A DNA stretch of 64,000 nucleotides from NCBI RefSeq assembly GCF_032118995.1, contig NC_092650.1, positions 7,998,001 through 8,062,000 of the forward strand, given 5' to 3'. The notes beneath the pieces were generated by a model. The model saw only the letters and a list, made by a program, of their open reading frames with translations, made no database searches and was not told the DNA's origin. Numbering within the stretch: position 1 is the first letter of the stretch; every line of letters starts with the position of its first letter. This DNA comes from Asterias amurensis (Eukaryota > Echinodermata > Asteroidea > Forcipulatida > Asteriidae). This document shows, piece after piece, positions 50,418 to 60,522 of the stretch. Made by a program: the position numbers and the translations under genes.

Positions 50418-50756
50418 GGGTGTCATGACCAAGTGGTTAATAGCATCGAATTCAAGTTCTTGTGGTTAAGTCAACGTAGTGTGGGTTCGAATCCCGGCCG
50501 TGGCACTTGTGTCCTTGGGCAAGATACTTTACTACAACTGCTTCTCTTCACCCAGGGGTATAAATGGGTACCTGCGAGGATAGAGGTTGATATTGTGTAT
50601 GAAAAAGCCTTTGGTGCGCTACGGTTGCCCATAACGGGTTGTATACTCCCAAGGGAGCTGAGATAGATTAAAGGGAGTGTATTGGCCCAATGAACGACGC
50701 GCTTATGAGATGGTTATTGTGAAATGCATAATATAAGAATTTGTTATTATTATAAT
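50418..50756 (+). mobile_element. tRNA-derived SINE (copy 4)
   Basis: Head tgtcatgaccaagtggttaa, perfect B box ggttcgaatcc, centre gtccttgggcaagatacttt, tail aatataagaatttg plus ATT. It begins 8 bp after the TMEM42-like stop codon, so it forms part of that gene's 3' UTR. Confidence 0.8.
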
Positions 50757-50871
50757 CCTGTTTCTAGAAGCTCATAACTGCAGGGTTTAATTCAAGTTTG
50801 TTTTCATTGACTTAACATCTGGACTGAATGTACTGCGGTTGGGATCAGTGCCTGTTGGGATACACAAAGTA

Positions 50872-51226
50872 TTAGAGGCATGGACACCCTATTGTCAAAA
50901 ACCAGTCTTCTCACTTGGTGTGTCCCAACATTTGAATAAATTAACAAATCTGTGAAATTGTTTACTCGATGTTCATCGAAGTTGCAAGAGAATAATTAAA
51001 GAAAGAACACACTTGTACTAATGTGTGCTTCCAGATGCCTAAACAGGCTTTTATTATTTGAGTAAGAAATAACCTATTTCTCAAAAACTGTGTTCCTTCA
51101 GAGGGAGCGGCGCACCGTTTCTCACAATGTTTTATACTTCAACTGCTCTCCAATGCTTGTTACCAAGTAAATTTTGAACTTGACAATTATTTTTAATGAT
51201 ATCACCAATAGGGTCCAGTGCCTTTG
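50872..51226. mobile_element. MITE family D (intergenic)
   Basis: aggcatggacaccctattgt at the left, accaatagggtccagtgcc at the right. Internal ttctcacttggtgtgtccca and aacctatttctcaaaaactg. The terminal TTAAs are eroded (ttag/ttga). Confidence 0.7.
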
Positions 51227-52640
51227 AGGCCTTTTGCTTCGTTTTGAAAGAGCAAGGGCACCAAGGCGATTTCTCCTTGGTAAAGGGCACCCTATGACTG
51301 AGAAACTCGCAATTCTTCTACTGAAGCATTTCAAGGGCACAAAGGCAATGACTATTTTGGCATTTGGGCAATCGCCTTTGATGCCTCCGTAAAGTACCAC
51401 GCCTAGCTTTGAAACCAAAATGTATAGGTCAAAGCGGCAAAAAGATTGGGCTGTACCTGCTTCAAAGGGTATGAATTAAGAGGATTTGCATTGTGAGACC
51501 GGATATTAAATTATTAATGTCAAAAACTGTGTAACCAAAACATCTTGGTGGTGGGTTTAGGCTCAGAGTAGGAGGATTCTCATAAGGACAAGCACAGGAA
51601 ATATGAGTAAAGGAATTAATATGAAATGAGAAATAAAATTGTGTAAAGGCTAACATATATAGTGTGGACACAGTTGGAGGATTTAAACAGCTACCTGAGC
51701 GGAATGTTTTCAACAGAAATGGTATTTTTACTTGTTTATAATGCACTTGTTCACCATTTTAATGTAATTTTGATATGTGTACACTTCTGAACTTTTCGTA
51801 ATTATCGAGTAAAAAATCAGGCCCCTACCTAAAGGTTTTTTGAAAAACTAAAAACACTTCTGCCGTTGAGAGCGGGTATCAAAGGACAATGCCGCTGACG
51901 TCATTTGTGGGAGTTTGCTTTGTTATACATCCACGCTGCAACAAAGCGGCTTTATCTACTTATGACGTTTTGAGAGTGATTACGTAACGGGGCTTTTCGC
52001 AAATCTCGCAGAAAAGCTCTGGACAAGGGCATACAAAATGATTGTTTTTTTACACAACTGAAACCTATTTATAATCATATGACTCGATTTCCTTATTCAT
52101 CGAAAACATTTTAAGGGGAATTCAGCAAAGTTCATGACTTGACATTTTCGTTCAAGCAGGTCTTTAAAACTAAAAATTAACTGAAAAAGAAAACACATAG
52201 AAGCTATTAAAACGAATTCAAAACATCTCAACTAAAAAGTGCTTCAGTCTAAAACAACCTGATTAAAACAACCTAACGCCTGCGCAATATTATAAACACA
52301 AGTAAAGATGACGCAAAATGTTGAACTAAAACTTTTCAACTGATACAAAAACATCATCATGGAAGACATAAATACATTATTTTGTATGTACATGTATCAT
52401 GTTTACACCCGACAGTGTCAAATTAGAATGGTAGAATTAGCGTTGAAGGAGGCGAATCCATGCGTGAGCCCCCATTACAATGGGTCTTTTCCAGGCTGGG
52501 CCAGCCAGAGTCCCCCTCGAGCGTCGACGCTCAGCTTGAGGGCGGCATGTGCTTGAGTGACTTCTGGAAGTCGCCGACGTCCACGGACGTGGCCAAAGAG
52601 GGAGTGGCGTCGCCGTGAGATGGTCACACGGATGACCTTG
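51227..52640. other. Intergenic region before the LINE
   Basis: No exon or RNA gene seen. 52430-52640 is distinctly GC-rich (ctcgagcgtcgacgctcagc, gtcgccgacgtccacggacg) compared with its surroundings and has no identifiable product. It may be part of another mobile element. Confidence 0.4.
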
Positions 52641-54635
52641 AGATCGGTGGTTTCTAAAAATTGCTAGAGTCGTGCCGTTGATTAAGAAACCATCTCTTGA
52701 TGTCGAACACCTCAACAATTACAGACCGATATCAAATTTGAAGTTCTTGTTCAAAACCATTGAACGTGTTGTATCTTCACAGTTGAACGCCTACCTACAG
52801 CAACGCAGTCTGTATGTACAGAGACAATCAGCCTATCGTAGATTTCATTCAACTGAGACAGCGCTGGTTCGCGTCCACAACGATCTTCTTCAGGCTATCG
52901 ATCGTCATCAGGATTTCTCTTCGGCATTCGACACGATAAACCATGACATCCTACTTAAACGCCTGCATTGCCGATACGGAATTTCGAATATCGCACTTGA
53001 TTGGTTTGCATCTTACATTCAAGGCCGTCGTCAGTATGTAGATATCTCCGGTGTCCCATCAATAGAGTTACCACTTGAAGAGGGCGTTCCACAGGGTTCT
53101 GTACTAGGACCTACCTTATTCACAATGTATTCTGCTCCGATCAGCGACATCATCAACAGTCATGGAATACATCACATGAGTTACGCAGATGATACTCAGC
53201 TGTATGTGATATATGATCCTTCTACGCGTTCGGAAGCCATCACAACAATTGAAAGATGTGTCCGCGACATCAAAGCTTGGGCAGTCCAAAACAAAATGGC
53301 CTTAAACGATACAAAGACTGAGGTTGTTCATCTGAGTTCTCGATTTTTAAAGGTTCCCTCCCTACCTCAAATCATCATTGGAGAATCACCAGTTGCTACA
53401 ACAAATTCTGTAAGAGATCTAGGTGTCATCATTGACAGCACTTTGGCAGTGAAAGAACATGTGCGTTCCGTCACAAAATCATCTTCGTTTGCTCTTCATA
53501 AAATTAGTCAGATTCGTAAATACCTGGACAAGAAGGCGTCGGAACGACTGATACATGCTTTTGTAACGTCTCGTTTAGACTATTGTAATAGTTTACTATT
53601 TGGTCTTCCTGCCAGTGATATTGCCAAGTTGCAGAGAATTCAAAACTCAGCTGCGAGACTTGTCTCAAGAACTAAATATCGGGATCACATACAGCCTGTG
53701 CTCTTCAGTCTGCACTGGTTGCCCGTGGCACATAGAATCAAATTCAAACTCCTGCTACTAACATGTAAAATTCTACATGAGCTCGCTCCTGTTTATCTGA
53801 GTGAGATCATAATTCCATACCAACCGAATCGCACTCTTCGGTCTTCGTCCATGAATCTTCTGTGCAAACTAGTAAAAGGACGCACTGCTTTTTATGGGGA
53901 TCGAGCGTTCTCACAGTCAGCCCCAAGTCTATGGAACTCTCTACCGGAACACATACGAGCATCTAATTCACTGGATCATTTTAAGACAATCCTGAAGACT
54001 TGTCTGTTTAAACTGGCTTTTAACTAAGTACATTGCCTACTCATAATGCATGTTTTTTCTCTTGAGTGACATTTGTTATGTAATTGTTTTTGTAACTTTA
54101 ACTTGCTTTCTTTTGTGAGTTATTTTCATATCTTTATAACTTTTTGGTGTGTTGTTTTAAATGACTAAGTACATTTTTTCTCATGCGGGTGGAATTCTTA
54201 GAGAGTTAGGGCTAGTCTTTTTTCAAGTTAGGACATTAAGTTACTCGTCTTAATTTTAAGACTGGCCATACATTTTAATATCTCTTGGGACTAGTCTTAA
54301 AGGGACTGGTCCTGACTCTTTGCGGGATCGACCCTGATATGATATAATTGTAAGTGTATTTCCGATATGGACACCTTTTTAAAGCATTGTAAGTTTAACT
54401 AATCTTTTTATAGTAGTGCTTTTCCATAACTTTTTAAATTTCGCGGTTTGAGGTTTTAACTATTGGCTGGTCCATTTTGTGGTTTATATTTTTAGAAAGC
54501 TTTTATGCTCTTTGGTTTTTGTTTTTTTGCTCTTGTTTGCAGCTATTTTTAATGTGTACAGCGCTTTGGGGTCCAGTCATGGATGTAAGGCGCTTTATAA
54601 GCGTTGTTTCTTATTATTATTATTAAGTTCGTTGG
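52640..54635 (+). mobile_element. 5'-truncated L2/CR1-like LINE
   Basis: The element comprises the RT frame, a roughly 600-bp 3' UTR and a 3' end reading aaggcgctttataagcg followed by TTATTATTATTATTAA. This 3' end (GCGCTTTATAA plus ATT repeats) matches the tails of the SINEs at 1664, 6511, 42131 and 50418. The 3' UTR carries a degenerate member of the 'gagttaggactagtc' palindromic family at 54186-54345. The GC-rich stretch 52430-52640 upstream does not resemble the rest of the element and I cannot identify it. Confidence 0.8.
52672..54027 (+). CDS. Reverse transcriptase of an L2/CR1-like non-LTR retrotransposon
   Basis: An open frame of 451 codons; in-frame FLKIARVV precedes it, so the true frame begins before 52672 and the listed start (GTG) is arbitrary. 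RT landmarks: NYRPISN (16-22), SSAFDT (83-88, motif A), PQGSVLGP (140-147, motif B) and YADD (171-174, motif C). The C-terminal tail is typical of CR1/L2 elements: RLDYCNSLLFGL, IQNSAARLV, LHWLPVAHRIKFKLLLL and LWNSLPEHIR. The endonuclease domain and ORF1 are missing (5' truncation). Around DRHQDFSSAFDT about eight hydrophobic residues usually found before the motif A aspartate are absent, an in-frame deletion likely to inactivate it. Confidence 0.9.
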   Translation: MPLIKKPSLDVEHLNNYRPISNLKFLFKTIERVVSSQLNAYLQQRSLYVQRQSAYRRFHSTETALVRVHNDLLQAIDRHQDFSSAFDTINHDILLKRLHCRYGISNIALDWFASYIQGRRQYVDISGVPSIELPLEEGVPQGSVLGPTLFTMYSAPISDIINSHGIHHMSYADDTQLYVIYDPSTRSEAITTIERCVRDIKAWAVQNKMALNDTKTEVVHLSSRFLKVPSLPQIIIGESPVATTNSVRDLGVIIDSTLAVKEHVRSVTKSSSFALHKISQIRKYLDKKASERLIHAFVTSRLDYCNSLLFGLPASDIAKLQRIQNSAARLVSRTKYRDHIQPVLFSLHWLPVAHRIKFKLLLLTCKILHELAPVYLSEIIIPYQPNRTLRSSSMNLLCKLVKGRTAFYGDRAFSQSAPSLWNSLPEHIRASNSLDHFKTILKTCLFKLAFN

Positions 54636-55800
54636 TGACGAAGTCTTATCAACGGACACCAAGTATCCGCCTTTTGCATCTGGTATTAAATGCTTGAAGC
54701 CTACGTCCATCTTCTACCAAAAGTGTCCAGGTTTCTGACCCGTAGAGTAGGATGGGGAGAACGCATGTTGTGTACATCCTCAACTTAGTTTTGAGGTTGA
54801 GACGCTTGTTCCGCAACACACGATCTAACTGGCCAGATATTGAAGAGGCGAGCCCAAGTCGCCGATGAATGTCGGGAGAAGAATGACCTTCAGAACAGAT
54901 GTCGCACCCGAGGTATCTGAACTTTTCTGAGGTATCGACAGGCTGGCCCTTAACATACACTGGGGAAGAAGGTGGTCCAATGCCGGTGTAGTTCTGGATC
55001 TTGGTTTTAGCTTCTTCCTCGAACTTCTGGAGCGTGGTAGGCCACTAATTGGCCTCTCTTACGGACAGGGCGGCATCGTCAGCAAAGGTTAGATCAGTGA
55101 AGGACTAGACGTTTCTCCAGCCCAAATGCCGAAATCAGCCTGGCAGGGGTATGACCGAATCAATAGCACAGCAAAATAGGGCTGTGCCAGGACGCAGCCT
55201 TGGCGAATACGGAGGTGCTGGGGAAGGGTCTGTGTTTGCTGGGGCCTCTGCACCCCTGAAAACACGATAATTGCAGAAGATCGATCAGTCTCTAGTCAAC
55301 ATTATGGTCCATCCTTCCTGATGTGGCCATCATTGGATAATGTAGACATTCGGTGATTTTCTTTCCGTCTAAAGAAGGAGCCAACAATTGACAGAATGGT
55401 AAAGGAACACATTTTGAGGAGGCGTGACGAGTTGTCATTTGGTCTTTCAGACGAGCCGAAGTTCCCAACAACACGTTCGTAGCCTGCACGCTCCCTCTGG
55501 ATGATGGGTCCAGTTGGTTGTAAAAGTTATCCTTGCAATTGTCTACTGTAGAGGATAACTCGGTCGGTGCGTAGACCACAATACGTAATCGAGCATGAAG
55601 GGTCCGCTTGGAGACTGGTGTCCATGGTACGAGAGATTGGTTGACCTTGTCGCTGAGAAACAAGGCGATTCCATCCGTCCGGCCTGTGCCCCCCCCCCCC
55701 CCCCCGAGTGGTACATTATAGTGTACTGGTCGATGACACGATCGACATTCACCATTTCCTGGGATACGAGCTTCTGTGAGACCACTGACCAGCAATGCCT
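54636..55800 (-). mobile_element. Decayed endonuclease-reverse transcriptase element (RTE-like)
   Basis: Minus-strand remnants in gene order: an endonuclease-like frame at 55795-55292 (DGIALFLSDKVNQSLVPWTP, then ARLRIVVYAPTE), RT motif B remains near 55210 (IRQGCVLA), motif C near 55080 (LTFADDAAL), and a C-terminal segment at 54960-54649 (FRYLGCDICSEGH; NLKTKLRMYTTCVLPILLYG; SETWTLL). The frame is broken between the pieces and the central RT is missing, so it is a pseudogene. A run of 17 Cs at 55689-55705 sits inside the endonuclease part. Similar sequence in animals is often mis-annotated as craniofacial development protein 2. Confidence 0.8.
55689..55705 (+). repeat. Poly-C tract (17 C)
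   Basis: gtgccccc... run inside the decayed endonuclease remnant. A similar run of 13 Gs occurs at 61415-61427. Confidence 0.9.
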
Positions 55801-55859
55801 ATCCGGTAACGTATCAGTTCCCGGGAGATGGCTTCTGGGTATCCCACTTTGCAGAGTGT

Positions 55860-56048
55860 GAGAGAACGTTCCAGGTTGCAACCCGGAGACAAGATCTTAA
55901 ATCTAAATTTACAAGAATAATATTATTGTCAGACTCGTACAAATACAGCTTCTTTCCTCGCACAATAAAAGATTGGGATGAGCTTCCTCGAGACATAATC
56001 GAGCTGCCCACCTTGGGGCAGTTCAAGGAGGCCTTCAGATGCGAGTAG
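55860..56048 (+). pseudogene. C-terminal fragment of a second non-LTR reverse transcriptase
   Basis: The plus-strand frame (DLKSKFTRIILLSDSYKYSF, then FPRTIKDWDELPRDIIELPT and FKEAFR-stop at 56046-56048) carries the SFFPRTI-DW-LP signature at the extreme C-terminus of many animal non-LTR RT proteins. Nothing of the catalytic domain is attached. It ends about 55 bp before the left arm of the large foldback element at 56104. Confidence 0.75.
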
Positions 56049-56304
56049 GCATCAATGTTTTTACTTGCACCTCTCTATTTTTGTACATACTTTGGCACCC
56101 ACTTATGGAACGCCAAAGAGGCATTTAATCATCGGTGGTGGTCTTTTGCAACCGGTGATCAAATTTGTCATCGGTGGTGGTCCTATGCGATCGGTGATCA
56201 ACTTTAGCAATCGGTGATAAAACACGATCGGTGGTCCATTTTAGCGATCGGCCATGCATATTCATGATCGGTGATGGTATTAGCGATCGGTCATGCATAT
56301 TCAC

Positions 56305-56800
56305 GACCGGTGATGGCTTTTTGCAATCGGTCAACTTTAGTGATTGGTGATGGCTTTTTGCAATCGGTCAACTTTAGGGATCGGTGATGGCTTTTTGCAA
56401 TCGGTCAACTTTAGGGATCGGTGGTGGCTTTTTGCAATCGGTGGTCAACTTTAGGGATCGGTGATGGCTTTTTGCAATCGGTCAACTTTAGGGATCGGTG
56501 GTGGCTTTTTGCAATCGGTCAACTTTAGTGATCGGTGGTGGCTTTTTGCAATCGGTCAACTTTAGGGATCGGTGATGGCTTTTTGCAATTGGTCAACTTT
56601 AGGGATCGGTGGTGGCTTTTTGCATTCGGTCAACTTTTGCAACCGGTGATGGAATTTTGCAATCGGTCAACTTTAGTGATCGGTGGTGGCTTTTTGCAAT
56701 CGGTCAACTTCAGGGATCGGTGGTGGCTTTTTGCAATCAGTCAACTTTAGGGATCGGTGGTGGCTTTTGGCAATCGGTCAACTCTTGTAACCGGTGACGG
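56305..56800 (+). repeat. 37-bp minisatellite, left arm, about 14 units
   Basis: The unit reads ggtgatggctttttgcaatc followed by ggtcaactttagggatc. Variants are gtgg for gatgg and gtgat for ggat. The open frames on the plus strand here (repeated WLFAIGQL-type peptides) are a by-product of the repeat. Confidence 0.85.
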
Positions 56801-58012
56801 AATTTTGGGATATCCGAATTTTGCGTCCGGTCGGTGCAGGCCTACTTCAAACCTATGATTGTGTAGATTGTGGATATTAATTGTTGTTGTTTTCTAGTTC
56901 ACACCACCATGGATGAATAAATTACACGCAGCGGGTTGACTGACTTGCGAAACATTTTTAGAAGAGTACCATTTTATAACTATGTAAGGGGAACGCAACA
57001 AACATCAAATTAATCAGCTCTTTCTAAAAGTTAATTATAATAATAACAAATGGGTAGGAGAGGGTGTGGAAGGGTTATCTATGTCCCACAATTGGTTTTC
57101 TAGTTCACACCACCATGGAGGAATAAATTACACTCACCAGCGGGTTGACTGACTTGCCAAACATTTTTAGAAGAGTACCGTTTCATACCCAGATAACATA
57201 CATACATTGGGCAATCAGTTATTCCAAATTAGTACATTATTGCAATCAAGATTTATTAATATCTACAATTTTGGGGGTATTTTATAGCAAAAAAGAATCT
57301 CAACAAATTACATTACTTTGTCATTTTTTAATTGTTTTGACAATCCTAAGACATCCAGTGCCACGGCTTTGACACCCTGCCTTGAAAATTGCATATTATG
57401 ACCAATGTCGGTTCAATGCCGGCCCAATGGTGGCCGTTACCAAATCAGTATTGGCACAAAAAAGTTGTTTTATACCATTTTTTGCCAAAATGGTGTGCCA
57501 CTTCGAAACCAGTATTGGCCCAGAAAAAAAGTTTTCTATACCATTTTGTTAAAATGGCGTGGCGCTAAAAAAAAAAGTATTGGCCCAGAAAAGATTGCCT
57601 ATGGTGCAGCTACAAAACCAGTGTTGGCCCAATAGAGGTTTTCTACCATTTTGCCAAAATGGTGTGCCGCCAACAAACCAGTAGACAGATGACAGAAAGT
57701 AAAACTTTCATTATCAGACGAAAATTCAACCAGCATTTTAACTCGTAAGTTTTTATTAATGAAATAAAAATGCAAAAAGTATATAAAATATATTAAATTT
57801 AAATGAAATTACTTTGCAATAAAAAAGTTCATTACAATAAAGTGTAGTTGTCCATGATAAACAAAAAACATAAAAAATTACAAAAAAACAGCAGCAATGA
57901 ATAAATCAAATTAAAAATGCTATGTAAAAACCAATAAAATAATAAAGGAGGTATACATTTTATAATTTTGGTTTATTAATAGTACTCGGTTTCTCAAAAT
58001 GCCGGTACCATC

Positions 58013-58166
58013 AGGGGTCGATTTCACAGAGAGTTAGGCCTAGTCCTAACTTAGGACATAGTCCTTGGAGATATAAGAAACGTATGGCTAGTCCTAAGTT
58101 AGGACGATTAACTCTTCCTAACTCGAGATAAGACTAGTCTTAACTCTTTGTGAAATCCACCCCAGC
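58013..58166. repeat. 'gttaggactagtcc' repeat inside the 3.5 kb foldback
   Basis: ggggtcgatttcacagagag to actctttgtgaaatccaccc, a complete copy in the centre of the 56104-59586 element, so it inserted after or travelled with it. Confidence 0.7.
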
Positions 58167-59029
58167 TTAAATAACTTGCATGGGCTAATTCCTTTTTAAA
58201 TATCAAGTCGGTTTAGTAATTAGAACATATTTCTTTACCGTTTTGCCAAAGCCAGTATTGGCATGATTGGCCCCGAAAAGGTTTTCTATATGACACCATT
58301 TTGACAAAAATGGTGTGCAGCTACAAAACCAGTATTGGCTCAATGAGAGGTTTTCTGCCTGTTTGTCCAAACGGTGTGCCGCACAAAACCAATATTGGCC
58401 AAGACATGCAAACCTCCGTCCTAACTAAAATAGTTTGCCTCTATAAAACTGACATTGGCCCAGTGTAGGCACTTTACTAGCAAAGACATGACGCTTGACC
58501 GGAAGAAGGCCAGCACTGGCCCAATTCTGGCTCAATATCATCATCATATTAACGGCACCGTATCGAAACTCGACGCCGGTACATGCCACCATTGGCCCGA
58601 TACTGTATTGTTTGTTAGGCTATAACAGAAAAAAGGTTTGAACATCGGTTGTGAAGTTCTTGGGATATTGTCCCACTTCCGGTTGACCTGTCCGTAGAGC
58701 TAGGTCAATATGGGGGCCAAATTTTGTTAAGGTTAATCCTTAATGCTCAAAGAGTCTCTAAGTAAAAAAAGGCTTTGAAAATTAGTGGTGTAGTTCTTGA
58801 GGTATGGTCCCACTTCCGGTTGACCCTGAAGTAGAGGTCAACAAGGGGACACATTTTTCAAAGTTAATATTTAACACAAAGGAGTGTGCAACTGAAAAAA
58901 AGTTTGAAAATCGGTTGTATAGTTCTTGAGATATGGTCCCACTTGTAGAGGTAGAAGTAGAGGTCAACATGGGGTCGCGGGTTTTGAAGTAGGCCTGCAC
59001 CGACCGGACGCAAAATTCGGATATCCCAA

Positions 59030-59385
59030 AATTCCACCACCGATCCCTAAAGTTGACCGATTGCAAAAAGCCATCACCGATCACTAAAGTTGACCGTTTG
59101 CAAAAAGCCATCACCGATCACTAAAGTTGACCGACTGCAAAAAGCCATCACCGATCCCTAAAGTTGACCGATTGCAAAAAGCCATCACCGATCCCTAAAG
59201 TTGACCGATTGCAAAAAGCCATCACCGATCCCTAAAGTTGACCACCGATTGCAAAAAGCCATCACCGATCACTAAAGTTGACCGGTTGCAAAAAGCCATC
59301 ACCGATCACTAAAGTTGACCGATTGCAAAAAGCCATCACCGATCTCTAAAGTTGACCACCGATTGCAAAAAGCCATCACCGGTCG
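59030..59385 (-). repeat. 37-bp minisatellite, right arm, about 9 units
   Basis: Reverse complement of the left-arm unit (gattgcaaaaagccatcacc, then gatccctaaagttgacc). There are fewer units than in the left arm, so the arms have changed length independently. Confidence 0.85.
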
Positions 59386-59586
59386 TGAATATGCATGACC
59401 GATCGCTATATACCATCACCGATCATGAATATGCATGACCGATCGCTAAAATGGACCACCGATCGTGTTTTATCACCGCTCGCTAAAGTTGATCACCGAT
59501 CGCATAGGACCACCACCGATGACAAATTTGATCACCGGTTGCAAAAGACCATCACCGATGATTAAATGCCTTTTTGGCGTTCCATA

Positions 59587-59925
59587 GTCAAAAACCATTA
59601 TTCTCACTTGGTGTATGGAGGTTTCTCCATGGTGTATATTCTTGCTTTTTGGTGTATCCCAGCATGCATTAAATAACAAAATTTGGGCTCAAAGTGTTAC
59701 CGAGTTTTGCAAGAGAATAATAAAAGACAAAACACCCTTTTTGCATTTTTTACTTTGTGTGCGTTCAGATGCCCAATAAAAGGCTTCAGCTGAAGTCTTC
59801 GATTATTTGAGTGAGAAATTACTTTTGTTCTCAAAAACTACGTTACTTCGCTAGCCTTTTCTTTGATCCTTCCTCCACATGGTTTCTCACTATGTTTTAT
59901 ACTATCAACAGCTCTCCATTGCTCG
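59587..59925. mobile_element. MITE family D, both ends truncated
   Basis: Begins inside the element (gtcaaaaaccattattctca) exactly where the right arm of the 3.5 kb foldback ends, and stops after gctctccattgctcgttcc. A short partly duplicated stretch around tggtgtatggaggtttctcc occurs at 59610-59660. Confidence 0.65.
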
Positions 59926-59939
59926 TTCCAAGTTTTATA

Positions 59940-60522
59940 TATCCTGTGCCTCAATGCCATTCATTCATGCCAGTAGGCCGTTCCATTGAAGGACGTCTTT
60001 ACACAGGCATGACGAGCATATTTTATTTACCATTCCTCGCTTTTTCTGTGTGCTTATTGTCCCCTTCTCTTTTTACTTTTCCGCTCGACTGCCTCTGTGA
60101 ATAATGTGCTGGTTGGGTTGTTTGGGTTGTTATACCATTCCTCAGTTTAGCAGTAGTGTCGACAACTAACTATATTTTCTCAATGTTTGTAAGTTTATAA
60201 ACAATTTTGAGTGGTCGCTTACAATCAAATTTGCATGTAGCAGTAGCTTGGCAGACTTCTTCGATATCTGTTACATAACTTTTAAATACATCAGCAGCGT
60301 TAATAACTAATTTATCTTGCTATGATTCTAGAACACTAAATAGAGTAGCAATAAGTCATACACACATGACCCCCGATTCCCACTCCAGTCATCAGCCCTA
60401 CGTGAACTTTGAGCTCGAAATCGGGTTTACACTGTGGTAGAGATCGATTTTCTTCTATTGTGTAATCAACACACACTTTTGATGATCGTGACTGTGCACT
60501 GCCCAGCAAGACCAACAACAAC
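59940..60522. other. Upstream region of the PEP-synthase-like gene
   Basis: No recognisable gene. Should contain the promoter and 5' UTR. No clear TATA box could be assigned. Confidence 0.4.

Larger units (their letters stand above)
56104..59586. mobile_element. 3.5 kb foldback element with minisatellite arms
   Basis: The left arm 56104-56850 is repeated in inverted orientation at 58985-59586. Outer ends: tatggaacgccaaagaggca against its complement tgcctttttggcgttccata. Inner ends: ggatatccgaattttgcgtc and ggtgcaggcctacttcaaa at the left, with their exact complements at 58985-59027. Both arms are mostly arrays of one 37-bp unit. The 2.1 kb interior has no long frame but further repeats: a direct duplication (ttctagttcacaccaccatgg at 56894 and 57099), a gccagtattggc / ccattttgccaaaatggtg series (57405-57690, 58240-58480) and three roughly 120-bp units containing atggtcccacttccggttga (58630-58990). 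No transposase is visible. Confidence 0.8.

Noticed and set aside
56535..56797. Repetitive proteins read from the minisatellite arms
   Set aside because: The frames exist only because the 37-bp unit lacks stops in some phases, and the unit length is not a multiple of three.
56305..56800. CRISPR-like array
   Set aside because: The units are contiguous 37-bp minisatellites without unique spacers, in animal DNA, and are mirrored at 59030-59385.
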